Of a stretch of DNA of 64,000 nt, positions 21,455-33,800 are shown piece after piece. Numbering within the stretch: the first letter of the stretch is position 1; each line of letters begins with the position of its first letter. This stretch comes from Charina bottae (Eukaryota; Chordata; Lepidosauria; Squamata; Charinaidae). The position numbers and the translations under genes were made by a program. The notes beneath the pieces were generated by a model. That model was not told the origin of the DNA, made no database searches, and saw nothing but the letters and a program-made list of their open reading frames with translations. The stretch lies in assembly GCA_023362775.1 (NCBI GenBank), contig JALMGJ010000002.1, positions 28,859,414 through 28,923,413 on the forward strand, written 5' to 3'.

Positions 21455-22717
21455 CTGCAAGATAAGAGATATGAATAGGTCTTCACCTTCAGTTGGGGTA
21501 TGTGTGTCACTTCATAAAGTAGTTGTGTGATATTTCTTGTAAATCTTCCATTAAGGGCATTTATAATTGTCAATTGGATTTCCATTTTATGACTATGGGC
21601 AGTTAAGAAATCCACAGTCTGAAATACTGTATGTGGAATGGTGATGGAATGGATCACCCTAAAAAAGTGCAAACTAAGCGGGTTGCTCTCCTGTGGACAT
21701 AGAAGGACAGGCGATTACTCTCACTACATCGCAATGTAGGAAATAACATCAGACATTTCCTGCTCATTTAAATCTGGCACATTCCTGCATTAAGTCCTGT
21801 CCAGGTGATAGTCTTCTCTGGGTCTCCCATTGACCCCAGAGGTACCTCCTCTCCAAGAGAAAGAGGAGGAACAAATTCTTCCCCTTAGGCTCAAAATCAT
21901 CCTCTGTGGAGCCCTAGGCCTGATGCCAACTACCTTTTCTCTACCTGATGATTTAAGGGGGAAATTATTCAGCACACTTAGACTTTTCCAATAAGGATCC
22001 CAATGGATCAAGTATATTAGAAACTGGATGCATTGATTTAAAATTCAGTGTGGAAAACCGTTCCCAAATGTAGAAACAATAAGTCTCTTTTTTTCAATAT
22101 TTCATCTAGGATTTCTTGGATTGCTAGTTGTATGGATATTTGAAAGGAAATATTCTGGCAAATTATTTAGGTATTTGCAAGTAATTTATTGTTAGTTGCC
22201 TTGAGTGCTCAAATTGAGTAGAAAAGTAGGAGGAACACTAATATCATAATGAAGAATAAATTTTGTTGTACAATTAGCTATGTCTCTTATGACATTGGCC
22301 TATATTCAAAAATGTCCTTGTCATCCTGTTTCAGAGACATTTAGGTTGAGTTGACACAATAGACTAATCTCCAACTTACCAAATGTAGTGCACCAACTTT
22401 GTTGTTGTTGCTGCTCTTGTATTTGTTTGTTATAACTTTCCCAATCTACACTGTCTTATCAGTCCTTAATTATAATCACCTCCTTATCACTGACAGTCAA
22501 AGTTATCTAGTGACTTCTGTGCCCCATCTTGGGCAGCTAGAAATTCCAAAGGCTTTTATTTTAAACCTAAATTAATCAGGAAGCTAGTGCCCAGCCACAC
22601 AAAGCACAAGGCGGTACAGTTTGGCTGTAAAATCATCTGGGACCCAAAGAGGCTCACTAAATAAAGGGGCAAGCTAATGGTTAAGGACTGTGCCCAATCT
22701 GCCCAGACCAGAAGATG
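21455..22717. other. Pseudogene intron 1 and unassigned sequence
   Basis: 21681-21850 resembles intron 1 of the other V2R copies (37080-37260). No exon 1 was found up to the microsatellite. Confidence 0.5.
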
Positions 22718-22723
22718 GAAGAA

Positions 22724-22799
<76 letters not shown>

Positions 22800-22985
22800 A
22801 GAAAGGAAGGAAGGAAGGAAGGAAGGAAGGAAGGAAGGAAGGAAGGAAGGAAGGAAGGAAGGAAGGAAGGAAGAAAATGAGAGCGAGAGGGAGGGAGGGA
22901 GGGAGGGAGGGAGGGAGGGAGGGAGGAAGGAAGGAAGGAAGGAAGGAAGGAAGGAGAGAGAGGGAGAGAGAGAGAGAGAGATGGA
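22718..22985. repeat. Long purine microsatellite (AAAG, GGAA, GGGA, GA)
   Basis: About 268 bases are purine on the plus strand with hardly a pyrimidine. The tract runs (AAAG)n to about 22800, (GGAA)n to 22875, (GGGA)n 22890-22924, (GGAA)n to 22954, then GA-rich sequence. All K/E/R and S/F/L reading frames here are artefacts. Confidence 0.98.
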
Positions 22986-23010
22986 GAAGAAATAATATAG
23001 AGAATACAAT

Positions 23011-23130
23011 GGATTGTGGAGTCCTTGGTGCTCTTCGAGCCTTGTTGTTTTCTTGCAGACGTTTCATTGCCAGGCTAGGCAACATCTTCAGTGCGAAAAG
23101 GGAGTGGGACTTGCTCTGTTTATATACCAT
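23011..23130 (+). repeat. Interspersed repeat, family not identified
   Basis: The segment GAGTCCTTGGTGCTC, CTTGTTGTTTTCTTGCAGACG, TTTCATTGCCAGGCTAGGCA, ACATCTTCAGTGC recurs in diverged form twice at 28185-28359, in opposite orientations. So it is a dispersed repeat. I cannot name its family. Confidence 0.7.
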
Positions 23131-23925
23131 GGCTTGTCCTGCCTGTGTTGGTGGGGGTGTTGTACTCTCCTTGGTAGTACCTTGATTCGGTTATTGTTTC
23201 CTGCTTGGTTGATTGACTGAGTTAATAGTTCCTTGATTAGGGTGATACCTCTATACTGACAAAGCAATTTTCCCCATTTGCAAATTAAGTAAGCATCAGG
23301 ACGCTCCAGCCATCCTCATTCCTCCCCCATGTTCACACATGCTAGTCTTGTCTAGTTTCAAGCTACAAAAAGTTCACTCTCCAAACTTATTTTGTAGATG
23401 CTGGAGTTTGCAATACATTAAGACAACTGACGTTTTTCAATAGTCAGTGAGAACATAAGAATCCCTTCCCTCCTTGTCCTGGTAGAGTTGTGACCCCTTC
23501 CTACATTCAGGTCAGATACTCCACCAGGGTGTGAGATTTCTTCCCGACCAACCACCAGTGGCCCCTCTTATAAAGACCAGCAAGATTCATGTCTATGGTC
23601 ACCATAAAAATTAGTTCATTTCCCACAGATGTTCATATATGACAGAGTAAAATTTTGTATTGTTTTGGCTCAGTGGTAAATTTGGAGGTTTGTAAGCTTC
23701 TCATGGCCATCACAAAATGGCTGCTATGGAGGACATGGCAAGGCAAAAACCCCTGTTTCTCAGAAGACTAAAAAGCTTTCCCTGTCTTTCCCTAACAACA
23801 GCAGAAACATACACTGGCAATAATTATGTTTTTCTCTTGTCCTTTTTAATAATAAATTGAGTTGACAGGTATGAGAAGCTTCTGAGTAAAATCAAGGATT
23901 CTAAAAAGGTAGTTTCCTTCTCTGT

Positions 23926-24341
23926 AGCTAGAATCATGTTAACTGGATTTCTATTTTCTCAGTGGAAATGTTTCGCTCCTTATCCAAGGAGCTTCTTCAG
24001 TCTGAGCAAAGTTAGTAAGAGAATCCTTAAATATGTTTCTAGGTGGCTGTGTGACCTTGCACCTGGGGCTAGGTCATGGTTATTTTGAGATGTTATTTCT
24101 AAGTCCCTTTATCATCTAAAGGAGGATCGTTAAGATTACCATGCTGCTGTTGAGCTTGCAAAATGGTCTTAATCTTCCTAGGCACAGAAGAAAAAGCAGG
24201 AAGGAAAATAGGGGAAAGAATGTGCCTGAGGCCCCCAGCTCTATTCAAGGAAGGATTTTCCAAGTTGGCATAAATGGATTTCTTGACCCCTCTCTCAAAC
24301 CACCTATCTTCTAGAAATCCAGTTGACATGATTCAAGCTAC
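23926..24341. repeat. 416-bp interval bounded by ~29-bp inverted repeats
   Basis: GTAGCTAGAATCATGTTAAC to GGATTTCT at 23926-23954 is the near-complement of AGAAATCCAGTTGACATGAT to CAAGCTAC at 24313-24341, with two differences. Inside the left part, GAAATGTTTCGCTCCTTATC and CAAGGAGCTTCTTCAG recall the block at 23011. No target duplication was established. Confidence 0.65.
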
Positions 24342-25511
24342 AGACAATTCCACCTGGATGACTGAGAACCTTCATAGACGTAGTTTCCTTCTGTTCTTTG
24401 GGTGTGTTTACACACAGGATGGGAAACCATCTGTCTAGGAGGTGCTTTAACTTGGATATCTGCCCTGAAAGGCTTTATCTAGCCACAACATAAATCCCAT
24501 TCGTACCTCAAATAGTCTTCAGCTCTTCCTCAGGACATGTTGATTTTGACCCATCCTGAGGACCCATAATCTGGCGCTCTATCTTCAATATGTATCCATG
24601 GGGTTTCTTGGTAAAGAGAATAGATTGTCCCTAACTGGTGGGAACAGTAAGATTCCTTCCTACTCTCGGGCCTTCAAGATTCCTGTCAGACCTTCGAGGC
24701 AGGCCAGATGGGGAAACAGACACCAGAAGATATGCAAGCCATACAGTGTCTCTCCTTTGCTTCTCTTATACTAAAGATGGTGTAAGACAGGGCAGCCTTG
24801 AGTTTCATTCTCAGGCCTTCATGGCGAATACATATTTTCTTAACCATTGCTATGTGAGAGGTTCTTTTTGGGATGCCGGGACACAGCACAGCTTAGCTGA
24901 AAACTTGTCACAACACTGTATTTGAGCAGAGACGTTGCCTAATCACAGGCAGTTCCCTGTTGTGAGTTGGCTTAGCCACCTGAAGACGACTTTGGGGCTC
25001 AGTCTGTACAGATGCCAAAGCCTTGAAGGGTGTAAAGGGGCCTACAGGCCAGGCCTCTCTCTGAAGGTTCTTGTCCTTGTTGAGGATTCTGTGCTGCCTC
25101 AGCATGTGGGCAAAACAAAATGGTTGCCTAGCTCTGGGCTGAGCTCCAAGCTCTGCTGTTAAGCAATGTTGCTACTGAGCAGGCAAGATGAGCTCTCAAG
25201 CCAAGATCCAGAGAGGGATCAAGCCAAGATGGGTGGCTAACTATGGCTTGTGACCATAGTTACTCAACAGCCCTCTTGCTTGACTTTGCACTTGCTCAAA
25301 CATCACTCCGGGCTTCCAAGTCGGGTGGCCATCTCTTCCTCCTGTCTCCTTCTCCCACTCACCACACACCCTCTGGCCTGGCTTTCCCTTTTCTAGGTTC
25401 AGGGGGATGTTCATGTGCATTTGTGTGTGTAGGTGTAGGTGTGTAGGTGTGCTAACCGTATGGATGTCAGCACATCCTTGAGAACGTCAGGATGTAGCTA
25501 TACTAGCCACT
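24342..25511. other. No feature recognised
   Basis: There are no supported genes. A short GTGTGTAGGTGTAGGTGTG run lies near 25420-25450. Confidence 0.4.
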
Positions 25512-25602
25512 AAGGCAGGCCACTTTCTTGGGGCATCCAATTAATAGAAAGGAGGTCAAGAAAGAAAGGAGAAGGGAAACCAGGAGAATGTAGGTGAGAT
25601 TT
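25512..25602 (-). pseudogene. VMN2R: Orphan V2R exon 6 fragment (TM2 region)
   Basis: About 90 bp encode [20 protein letters not shown] then GCPKKVACL, the second transmembrane segment and first loop of a V2R (27565-27655 in the intact gene). Neither flank is V2R. It lies 1.35 kb beyond the stop codon of the intact gene. Confidence 0.85.
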
Positions 25603-25756
25603 AACACAACTGATCGACCTCTTTCTTTTATGCCTTGCAAAATCCTAAATTTATTCTTTAGACTTTGGTTTGACCAAATGAGGTTAGTGATTTGTCCTTG
25701 CATGCTCATTAAGTGTTTTATCTTCAATCCTTACTGGAATCATTGGAAATAGAAAG

Positions 25757-25893
25757 TTGATAGCATCACCGATGTAATGAACATGAATTTGAGTAAACTC
25801 CGGGTGACAGTGGAGGACAGGAAGGCCTGGCGTGCTATGGTCCATGAGGTCACGAAGAGTCGGACACGACTAAACGACTGAACAACAACAACC
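25757..25893 (+). mobile_element. BovB 3' tail fragment
   Basis: It encodes the terminal BovB residues (SITDVMNMNLSKLRVTVEDR onward) and ends ACAACAACAAC. It is about as long as the copies at 2808 and 62416. Confidence 0.9.
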
Positions 25894-26949
25894 AGGTAAA
25901 ATATTCATATTCCTGTTGTTCTTCTTCCTATCCAGGACAAATTTAACTTTTTCCATCTTAAGATTTCTGCCATTGTATTTTCCCAAAACTATGAATGATT
26001 ATTCTTGAATAAATCTTTACTATTTTTTTAAAAGGAAATCTCCAGGTACTGAATCAGTTTTACAGTAATATTAAAGCCCATTCTTTACTGCAAATGTTGC
26101 TTTTCCTCTTCAGATAAATTCCATGTAATCCTCTATATGTTGTTCTTGTTAATCGGATATCCTGATATAGAACCATGTTGCTGAATTTATTATGTTACTG
26201 ATTAAAAAGAATATTTTGGATGAGTAATTGTGAATACAATATCATTCACATGTAATTTTAGCTTCTGTTCTTGATTTGGCAATTGGATTCACAAAATTTG
26301 CTTCCCTTGCTATACCTCCTTACCAATGGCTCAAATGACAAAGGGAATAAGGAAGGAGAGAGGGGACAATTTTGTCTTGTTGCTTTCATTAAAATACTTT
26401 TTTTTCTTTGAATGTTTTTCTTATTAAATATGCAAAATATTGTAATAAAAACTATTAAAAATATATTTTTGGTGATAAATTCCATTTACAATTATCTTGG
26501 CCTCTTGTGCAATCTATCCACGTGAGAAAATTCAAGCTGTAGTTGAAAGCCATGAATACAAAAGGACTAGGATTCTGTTCTATTGTAAATAAATTTCTCA
26601 TTTTTGAAACAGTGAGAGATGAACCTGCTTCTATTGACTGTTGCTGGTCTTCAAGTTGTTATACTTATTCTGCCTCTTCTTACTCATTTTTAAAAAATGA
26701 GAGACAATTTTATCATTAAAAATGCTTGTTCATTTCATTTATTAATGCCAGTAATGTTATGATTCTGCTTGAATATGGATCGTGATAAAAATAACACAAT
26801 TATGGAATTTAACTTATCTCATTTCTCTATCACTAAAGTTCAAAGTCACATTCAAGGACAGAAGACTTAAGGACACATATAAAGCACTTTAATTCTAAGT
26901 GATATTATTTTAAATTACCACTAAATTATAAAAAAAATAGATTCCAAAA
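25894..26949. other. AT-rich 3' flank of the intact V2R
   Basis: No gene was recognised. The stretch is AT-rich and presumably includes the 3'UTR of the V2R, but no poly(A) site can be assigned with confidence. Confidence 0.4.
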
Positions 26950-27860
26950 CTAAGAGCCATCATCAGTTTTCATCATCAGATGCTCCTTTGTGTTCATCTC
27001 AGGCCTTAGGATAACGATGTAGCATTTGGGGATAAAGATGCAGCCCAGTAAGCCCAGGCTGGAGGCCAGGATGGAGAAGATCTGCACAGCCACCATGTAT
27101 TTCCCTTTGGTGCTCAGGTAGGTGGGGACAAAGGAGACCCAAACACTGCAGAAAACCAACATGCTGAAGGTGATCCACTTAGCTTCATTGAAGGACCCTG
27201 GAAGTTTGCGGGCTAGAAAAGCCATCAAAAAGCAGGTGGCGGCCAGAAAACCCATGTAGCCAAGGGCAGTATAGAACATAGTGACTGAGCCTTCATTGCA
27301 TTGCAGCACAATCTGTCCTGGTTGGGAATGCAGATTGGAATCTGGAAATGCGGGAGAGATTCCCAGCCATAAGATACAGATGCCAACCTGAACACCGGAG
27401 CAGAACAAGACAATGGAGTTGGCCAGACTCTTTCCCAGCCATTTCCTCATCTTGCTGCCTGGCTTTGTGGCCAGAAATGCCACCACTACCATGATGGTCT
27501 TGGCCAGTAAGGAAGAGACAGCAACTGAGAAAACAACACTGAAGGCTGTTTGTTGAAGAAGGCAGGTCACTTTTTTGGGCCTTCCAATGAATAGAAAGGA
27601 GGTCAAGAAGGATAGGAGAAGGGAGACCAGGAGAATATAGGTGAGGTCCCGGTTGTTGGCTTTGACTATGGGAGTTTCTTGGTATTTAATGAAGATTCCT
27701 AGGACAAATCCAGTGATTAGAGACAAAAAAACAGCAAAGAGAGCCAGGATGAGACCCACGTTTTCTTGATAGGAGAGGAAGCTTATAACTTTGGGGACAC
27801 ATTGATCTCGCTTCTCATTGGAATGCTGATCATTGGGACACTTTTCACAATGGGCCGCAT
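26950..27860 (-). CDS. VMN2R: V2R exon 6: seven-transmembrane domain
   Basis: Residues 557-859. The acceptor is TTTTTCAG. It starts DAAHCEKCP, completing the cysteine-rich linker, then TM1 from VGLILALF. The V2R signature follows: [16 protein letters not shown], then [18 protein letters not shown], then [17 protein letters not shown]. The end is KTDDGS and TAG. Confidence 0.95.
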
Positions 27861-30800
27861 CTGAAAAACATAAATAATTGTTGTCTAACTAAAGAATTGG
27901 TTGGCAATGACTCTTCAGCATCTCCTGACCAAATGACCACAAAGGGGTCAGCAGAGCATTAAGGATTTACTCTGGATTCCTTCTTTGTCACACTGATAGC
28001 TCTTGATCTAAAAGACTGCTAATCTCAGCACACTTTTTCTGCTTTTCTTCCCAGGCACAGATAGACAGATCATGTGTTTATGACCCGTTTTGCTGGTCAT
28101 AAAGCACATGATCTGTCAGTCTATTGGTGCTGGGTTTTGCTTATTCCTCTAATACATGTCCTGTAAATAAATCCCCTTTCCGTAGAGTCCTTGGTGCTTT
28201 CTGAGCTTGGTTGTTCACTTGTAGATGTGTCATCACCCAACTAGGTAACATCATCAGTATGATCTTCAGCATCAGCAGCGGGAGCACTGATGATGTTACC
28301 TAGTCATGTAATGAAATGTCTGCAAGCAAACAGCCAAGCTCAGAGAGCACCAAGGTCTCCTCTGTTAAACCCTGATCTACACATATTCTCTTCTATTGAA
28401 ATCTCCCTTCTGTTATAAGACTTGTGTCACTAATCCCAACAGAAGGGAGATTACCACTCTCAGGGACACCCATACATCTCTCCAAGAGAGTGGTCTGGCT
28501 TATGGGGCATTTTGCAAGTAAAATTGATTGCAGGGTTAGTAGAATGGTAGCTTCCTCAGCAGATGGAAGCATTTTACACACTTCATTGGGCTTGCGAGTT
28601 AATCATGTTCAGGCTTGGTTTGTACTTGGATGGTGCTTCTTCTTTGCTCTAGAGCCACTTACCTTCTTGTGTGGAGATTGTTCCTTCCATACATGGAGAA
28701 CAGTCATAGCAGCAAACTGGATCTTCCTCTCTTGTGAGCTTGGTGTATCCTGGGAGACAACTTTTAGTACACCTAGACAAAGGTGCCTTCTAAACATAAA
28801 GAAAATGGGGGGAAATATATGATACCAATCGAAGAGAAATATATGAAATATATGAATTAGGGGGATTAAATATCTGAATGGAAGCGAGTTACAATGTGGT
28901 TTGATGAACTGGGCTAAACCATGCTTTGTTGTAATCATGGTATTTTGAACATGACAAATGTGTTTTACACACTGTGCAAAGGTATGAACCATCAATATGC
29001 ACCATACAGTAATTGTTCAACCAGTGCCTTGGACTGAATCCAAACAAATCTCACACTTGCATAAAGAAAAAACTCCACCATTGAATTTGGTTTATCTTCC
29101 AGGGATCGTTGGCGCTTTCTAAGAAGACTTCTGATGGAGGACATGGTGGACTGAACAGCTGTGCTTGTGGGCTCCACAGGCAGAAATAACAATGGGGCAG
29201 GGTTTTTTTTTGAATAAGAGGGGACTTTCTATCACCTTTGCTGGACATGCAAAAATGCTAAAAATTCTGGAATCAAATACATATTTTAATTCAGAAGATC
29301 TTAAAGATTAACATACAATCTAAACCAGAGATTTCTCTTTTGCGACTGGTGGTCAAAGAGTTGGAAAGAACCCATGGAACTTTTTATATATGATAACAGC
29401 AGCAAAGATCTTATATGCACAAAGGTGGAAAGATCTGACATTACCTACAATGGAAGAATGAATGATGAAGTTGATGGATTTGGCTGTGATGGTGAAACTG
29501 TCAGCATTTGATTAGAGAAAAAATTGAATAGTTTTAATGCTACCTGGAAACCCCTTTTGGACTTTTTGCATGAAACAGAAAAAAATGAAATCATGATATA
29601 TGGATTTGATAATTAGAAATAGTACAATTTAGGAATATTATTTATTTATTTAAATTTATATGATCGCCCATCTCCCCCAATTGGGGGAATTATAATTATA
29701 GGAATAATGAAAGTTAAATTTATATGACCGCTCATCTTCCCCCAATCAGGGGAATTATAATTATAGGAATAATGAAAGCTGTGTTGTAAACTTAGAGTAA
29801 GAGCTTAATGTAAATGTATACTTACATCTGTTGCAAAGAAATTTGGGAGTAATTCTTTTTCTGTATTTTCTTTTCTTTCTTTTTCTTTCTCTGCACTTTT
29901 GATTTCGTTCTTTCTCTTTCTTTCCACTCTATTTTTGTATTTTGCTTTCTATCTTAATTATTACTTTGTTACCTTTTATCTTTTTATCCTGAAAATCTAA
30001 TAAAGTTTAATAATAATAATAAAAAAGAAACAGTATTTTAGAGTTAGAATGACATGGTCTGAGTTTGTATGGCATGGTTATTTATGGTAAACGTAGATTT
30101 TAATAATCATTATATCAGGAATGCCCTATTATGAATATGGAATAGATATAAACCCAGGCTATGCCCGAAAATACTTTTGTTGGCCTCAGCCCAAGAAGCA
30201 TTTTACAGAAAAGAAACAGCGGGCAAAAAACATGTTTAACGTATAAAGTTTTGCTAGTACAGGAAAACAGAGAGCTTAAGAGGATATTGAGAGAAAAATT
30301 GACAGTAGAGGAATATAATTTCAAAGGTTTTGATTTTTGTGTGTGTGTGTGTGTGTCAGAAGCACCAAGGCGCTTTTGTAGTGAAAGGAATTGCCGGTGA
30401 CATCACCATTGCCCGTGGGACACCCAAGGAGGCTCCTTTCATGTCCCTGTGATTTTTCCCACCAAAGTGGTACCTATTTATCTACTTGCATTTGCATGCT
30501 TTTGAACTGCTAGGTTGGCAGGAGCTGGGACAAGTTGCACGCAGCTCATGCTCTTGGGATTGGAACTGCCGAGCTGTCAGCCTTAATGGCCTCTGACTCA
30601 GTGTCTTAACGAGCATCTTAACCACTTGAGCCTCCACGGTCCCAAAGGTTTTGATATGCACAATTAACGGAAATAATTAATATAGATAAAAAGTAGCAGG
30701 AGCAGAATATGGGAAAACAGAATTTGAAAATGAATTATGTACAAATGATGAGCATGTGATTGCTAAAATGTATAAACTTTTGCTGAGATTTGAAATGCAA

Positions 30801-33800
30801 AAAGAGCAACATATGGTAAAATGGGCAAAGAACTTTGGTGATAATATTCAAATGGATCTGTGGCAGAGAATGTGGTTAAAAGCTTTGAAATTCACATTGT
30901 TTTACAATTTAAAAGAGAACTTTTATAAAATGATGTACTGTTGGTATATGACACCAGAGAAATTGTCTAAGAAGTATAAAGGTACTTCTAATTATAGTTG
31001 GAAATGTGAAAAATATGAAGGATATTAGACTTGTGAAAAAACAAAAAGATAGTGGACACTAATACATATGGTGAGGCAGAGAGTTTTAAAAATTAATATT
31101 CAGATGAAACCAGACTTTTTCTTACTAGGACTTATTGACAATCAACTAGAAAATGCTTATGGATGATTGGTTTTATATATGATAACTGCAGCAAGGCTAT
31201 TATATGCACAAAGATGGAAGAATACAGAAATACCCATAATGGAGGAATGGATGGTGATGATGGAACAACTTGCAGAAATAGCTAAATTAATTTGTTTGAT
31301 TAAGAAGGGAACAATAATTACTTTTATAAAAGACTGGAAACCCTTTATGGACTTTTAAATTAAATTAAATTAAATTAAAATTGATAAAAATGAATTGGGG
31401 ATTTGGGTATTTATTGATAAAAAAGGTTTTGTTTATGGGAAGAAGGGAACCATAATAAGTAATTTGGGAGGGTAGACATGGTAATAACTATGTTTGTAAC
31501 TGCTGCAAATAAGATCGGAAGTTGCTTCTTATTTTTCTCTTTCTTTCTCTTGTTATTTTTCACTTTTTCTTTTATTCTTTCATATTCCTTTTTTCTACTT
31601 TTCCTTTTATGTTTCCATATTTTTTAATCTTATGTAAAATTTTATTTTAATAAAAATTATTTAAAAGAATAAAGCAACATGCTTATCAGCTTGAGTTTGA
31701 ATGGCCAGAAATAATAAATTATGGGCAATGCTGTCCAAAGCTGTAGAAGGCTGTGTGAATGGTCTTGAGGGAGAGGTGGAAGAGCCACTACCTAATGGTC
31801 ATATAAAAGTGGAATCAGTCCATGGCAGGGCTGTAACATATGCAAATGTCTCAGGCAAGACCCTCCCTAGTTCTCACAAAGATAGAAGAGAAGGAGCGGG
31901 GAAACACATTCAGACATGCAAGTACTATATAGCACTATACTATAGCTGATAATCTGCAAACTGAGATGGATATATAGGAGCAGAAAAATAACAAAACCCA
32001 CACACAAACATCCTCAGCTACCTGGTTAAATGACGTCGGCCATATGATGGCACTCTGGTTGATGGAGAATTTGACTTCTGAAGAGGCCACCCTTTCTATC
32101 TTTCCAATTTTCACCCCAGCAGCAGACTTGTTGGGAAATACTGCCCAGTCCATGATATCAAAGTCAGCAACAGGATCTCCATTCTCATCCAAATAAATAT
32201 CATCCTCAGTAAGATTGTAAAACTGGAAGTTTCTTAGAAAAGGATGAAGCTATAAAGACATGGATAATCACCATTGTATCTTGTACATTCTCATTTGAAC
32301 CCTTATTGAAAAGTGGGCCGCTTCAGCTGAGTTCCTCTATCTCCAATATTTGGAAGAAATCTAGTTAGGGATATACTCTCAATGCCCTTTCTGTCTATGA
32401 AAAGATCTTTGGCCTGCTCTGTTTTATGAAATTGCTACTCTCAAGTCACAAACATATTTTGACTCCAGCAATCAGATGATGGGTAAGATGGCAATCTCAC
32501 TATGGCTCTTTCCCTACTACTGGTCCAAACTCTCCTTGTGTTCAGAAAAAACACCAATCTCCCAAATTTGCTTGTCTGTAACCTCAACTTCACTTCAATC
32601 TTGGACAATCTGGAGCAGCCTAGTGCTGAATTCTTCTACCTCTTTGGGGCATCTTTGGGTGAAATCTTCTTGCCTCCCCTCCACTGTGCATTTATTGCCC
32701 CCCCACCTCCTGCCTTAACCATGTCATCTAGAAGGAAACATCCAACCATCTGGGTGGTATAGGAAAGACATATTTGGATTCAGCATCTACCTTGGGGGAC
32801 ATTTCTGATTTGTACCATTTAACTTTTGCAGTGCTTCAGCTTTCTCTAAATGTCCTTCTTCTATGTTTTAAGATTAGGATCTCATGGAACTGAATATGGG
32901 AGGCAAACCTGGTACATTGGCAGGAAGCTGAAGTTGACTAGTATTACAGAAAGCCCCTGAAAATGGGCAAGAAGTCTTGGGATTTGGAATATGTGTGTAA
33001 GAGTTCTGACATGTAAAAGACATGTTTGGATTCAGCATCTATCTGCGGTCATGTGGCCAGCATAACACGCACGGAACACTGTTACCATTCCACCTAAGTG
33101 GTACCTATTTATCTACTTGCATTTGGATGCTTTCAAATTGCTAGGTTGGCAAGAGCTGGGGCGAGTGTGGGAGCTCACTCCGTCATGCGGGGCTTGGGTC
33201 TCGATCCTCATAACTTGCGACCTTCCAATCGACAAGCCTGGAATCTTAACTGTTGAGCCATCAGGACTAGTATTACACAAAGCCCTTGAAATGGACAAGA
33301 AGTCTTGGGATTTGGAAATGTGTGTAAAAGTTCTCCTCTGGGCCTTTCCTTACTTGCACCCAAGCATGTCAGAAACCAGCCTTGGCAATACCTTTTTTGT
33401 GCCTTGTCCCCACTACATTGCCTTCATCTCATCTGCAGCTCTTGAGTAAGAAAGCCCCAGATCAACCTCAGCTACACCCCATAAAAGTTGTGTTTTTGGT
33501 GAGTGAGAGCTGCAGATGTGGACTGCCTGACCTGGCTCTTGATTCTTGGACCAACTTTAGATTTTGTACACAAGCCTTCAAACATCCAGTTTGGAAAGGG
33601 AGACACATCTAAGGAACTCTTATATTTTGATTTTGGTGTTTGTTTGGATACAACTAAGAACTGCGTGTAGAAGAAGGGCCACATAAGGAGTCTAGAGAAA
33701 ACTGATAGTCCTTCTGCCAGACCTGCCCCATTCCCGCTGCTGTGCTATGATTGGAGGATGTACATTCCATTGACTGGTGATGCTGTGAAAATAGAAGGCA

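Noticed and set aside
22677..23185. Long K/E/R-rich and S/F/L-rich frames
   Set aside because: They are translations of the purine microsatellite.
33200..33275. A possible tRNA gene on the minus strand
   Set aside because: A box-B-like stretch is present, but it sits at the head of a dispersed SINE that also occurs at 30335, and the cloverleaf is broken.
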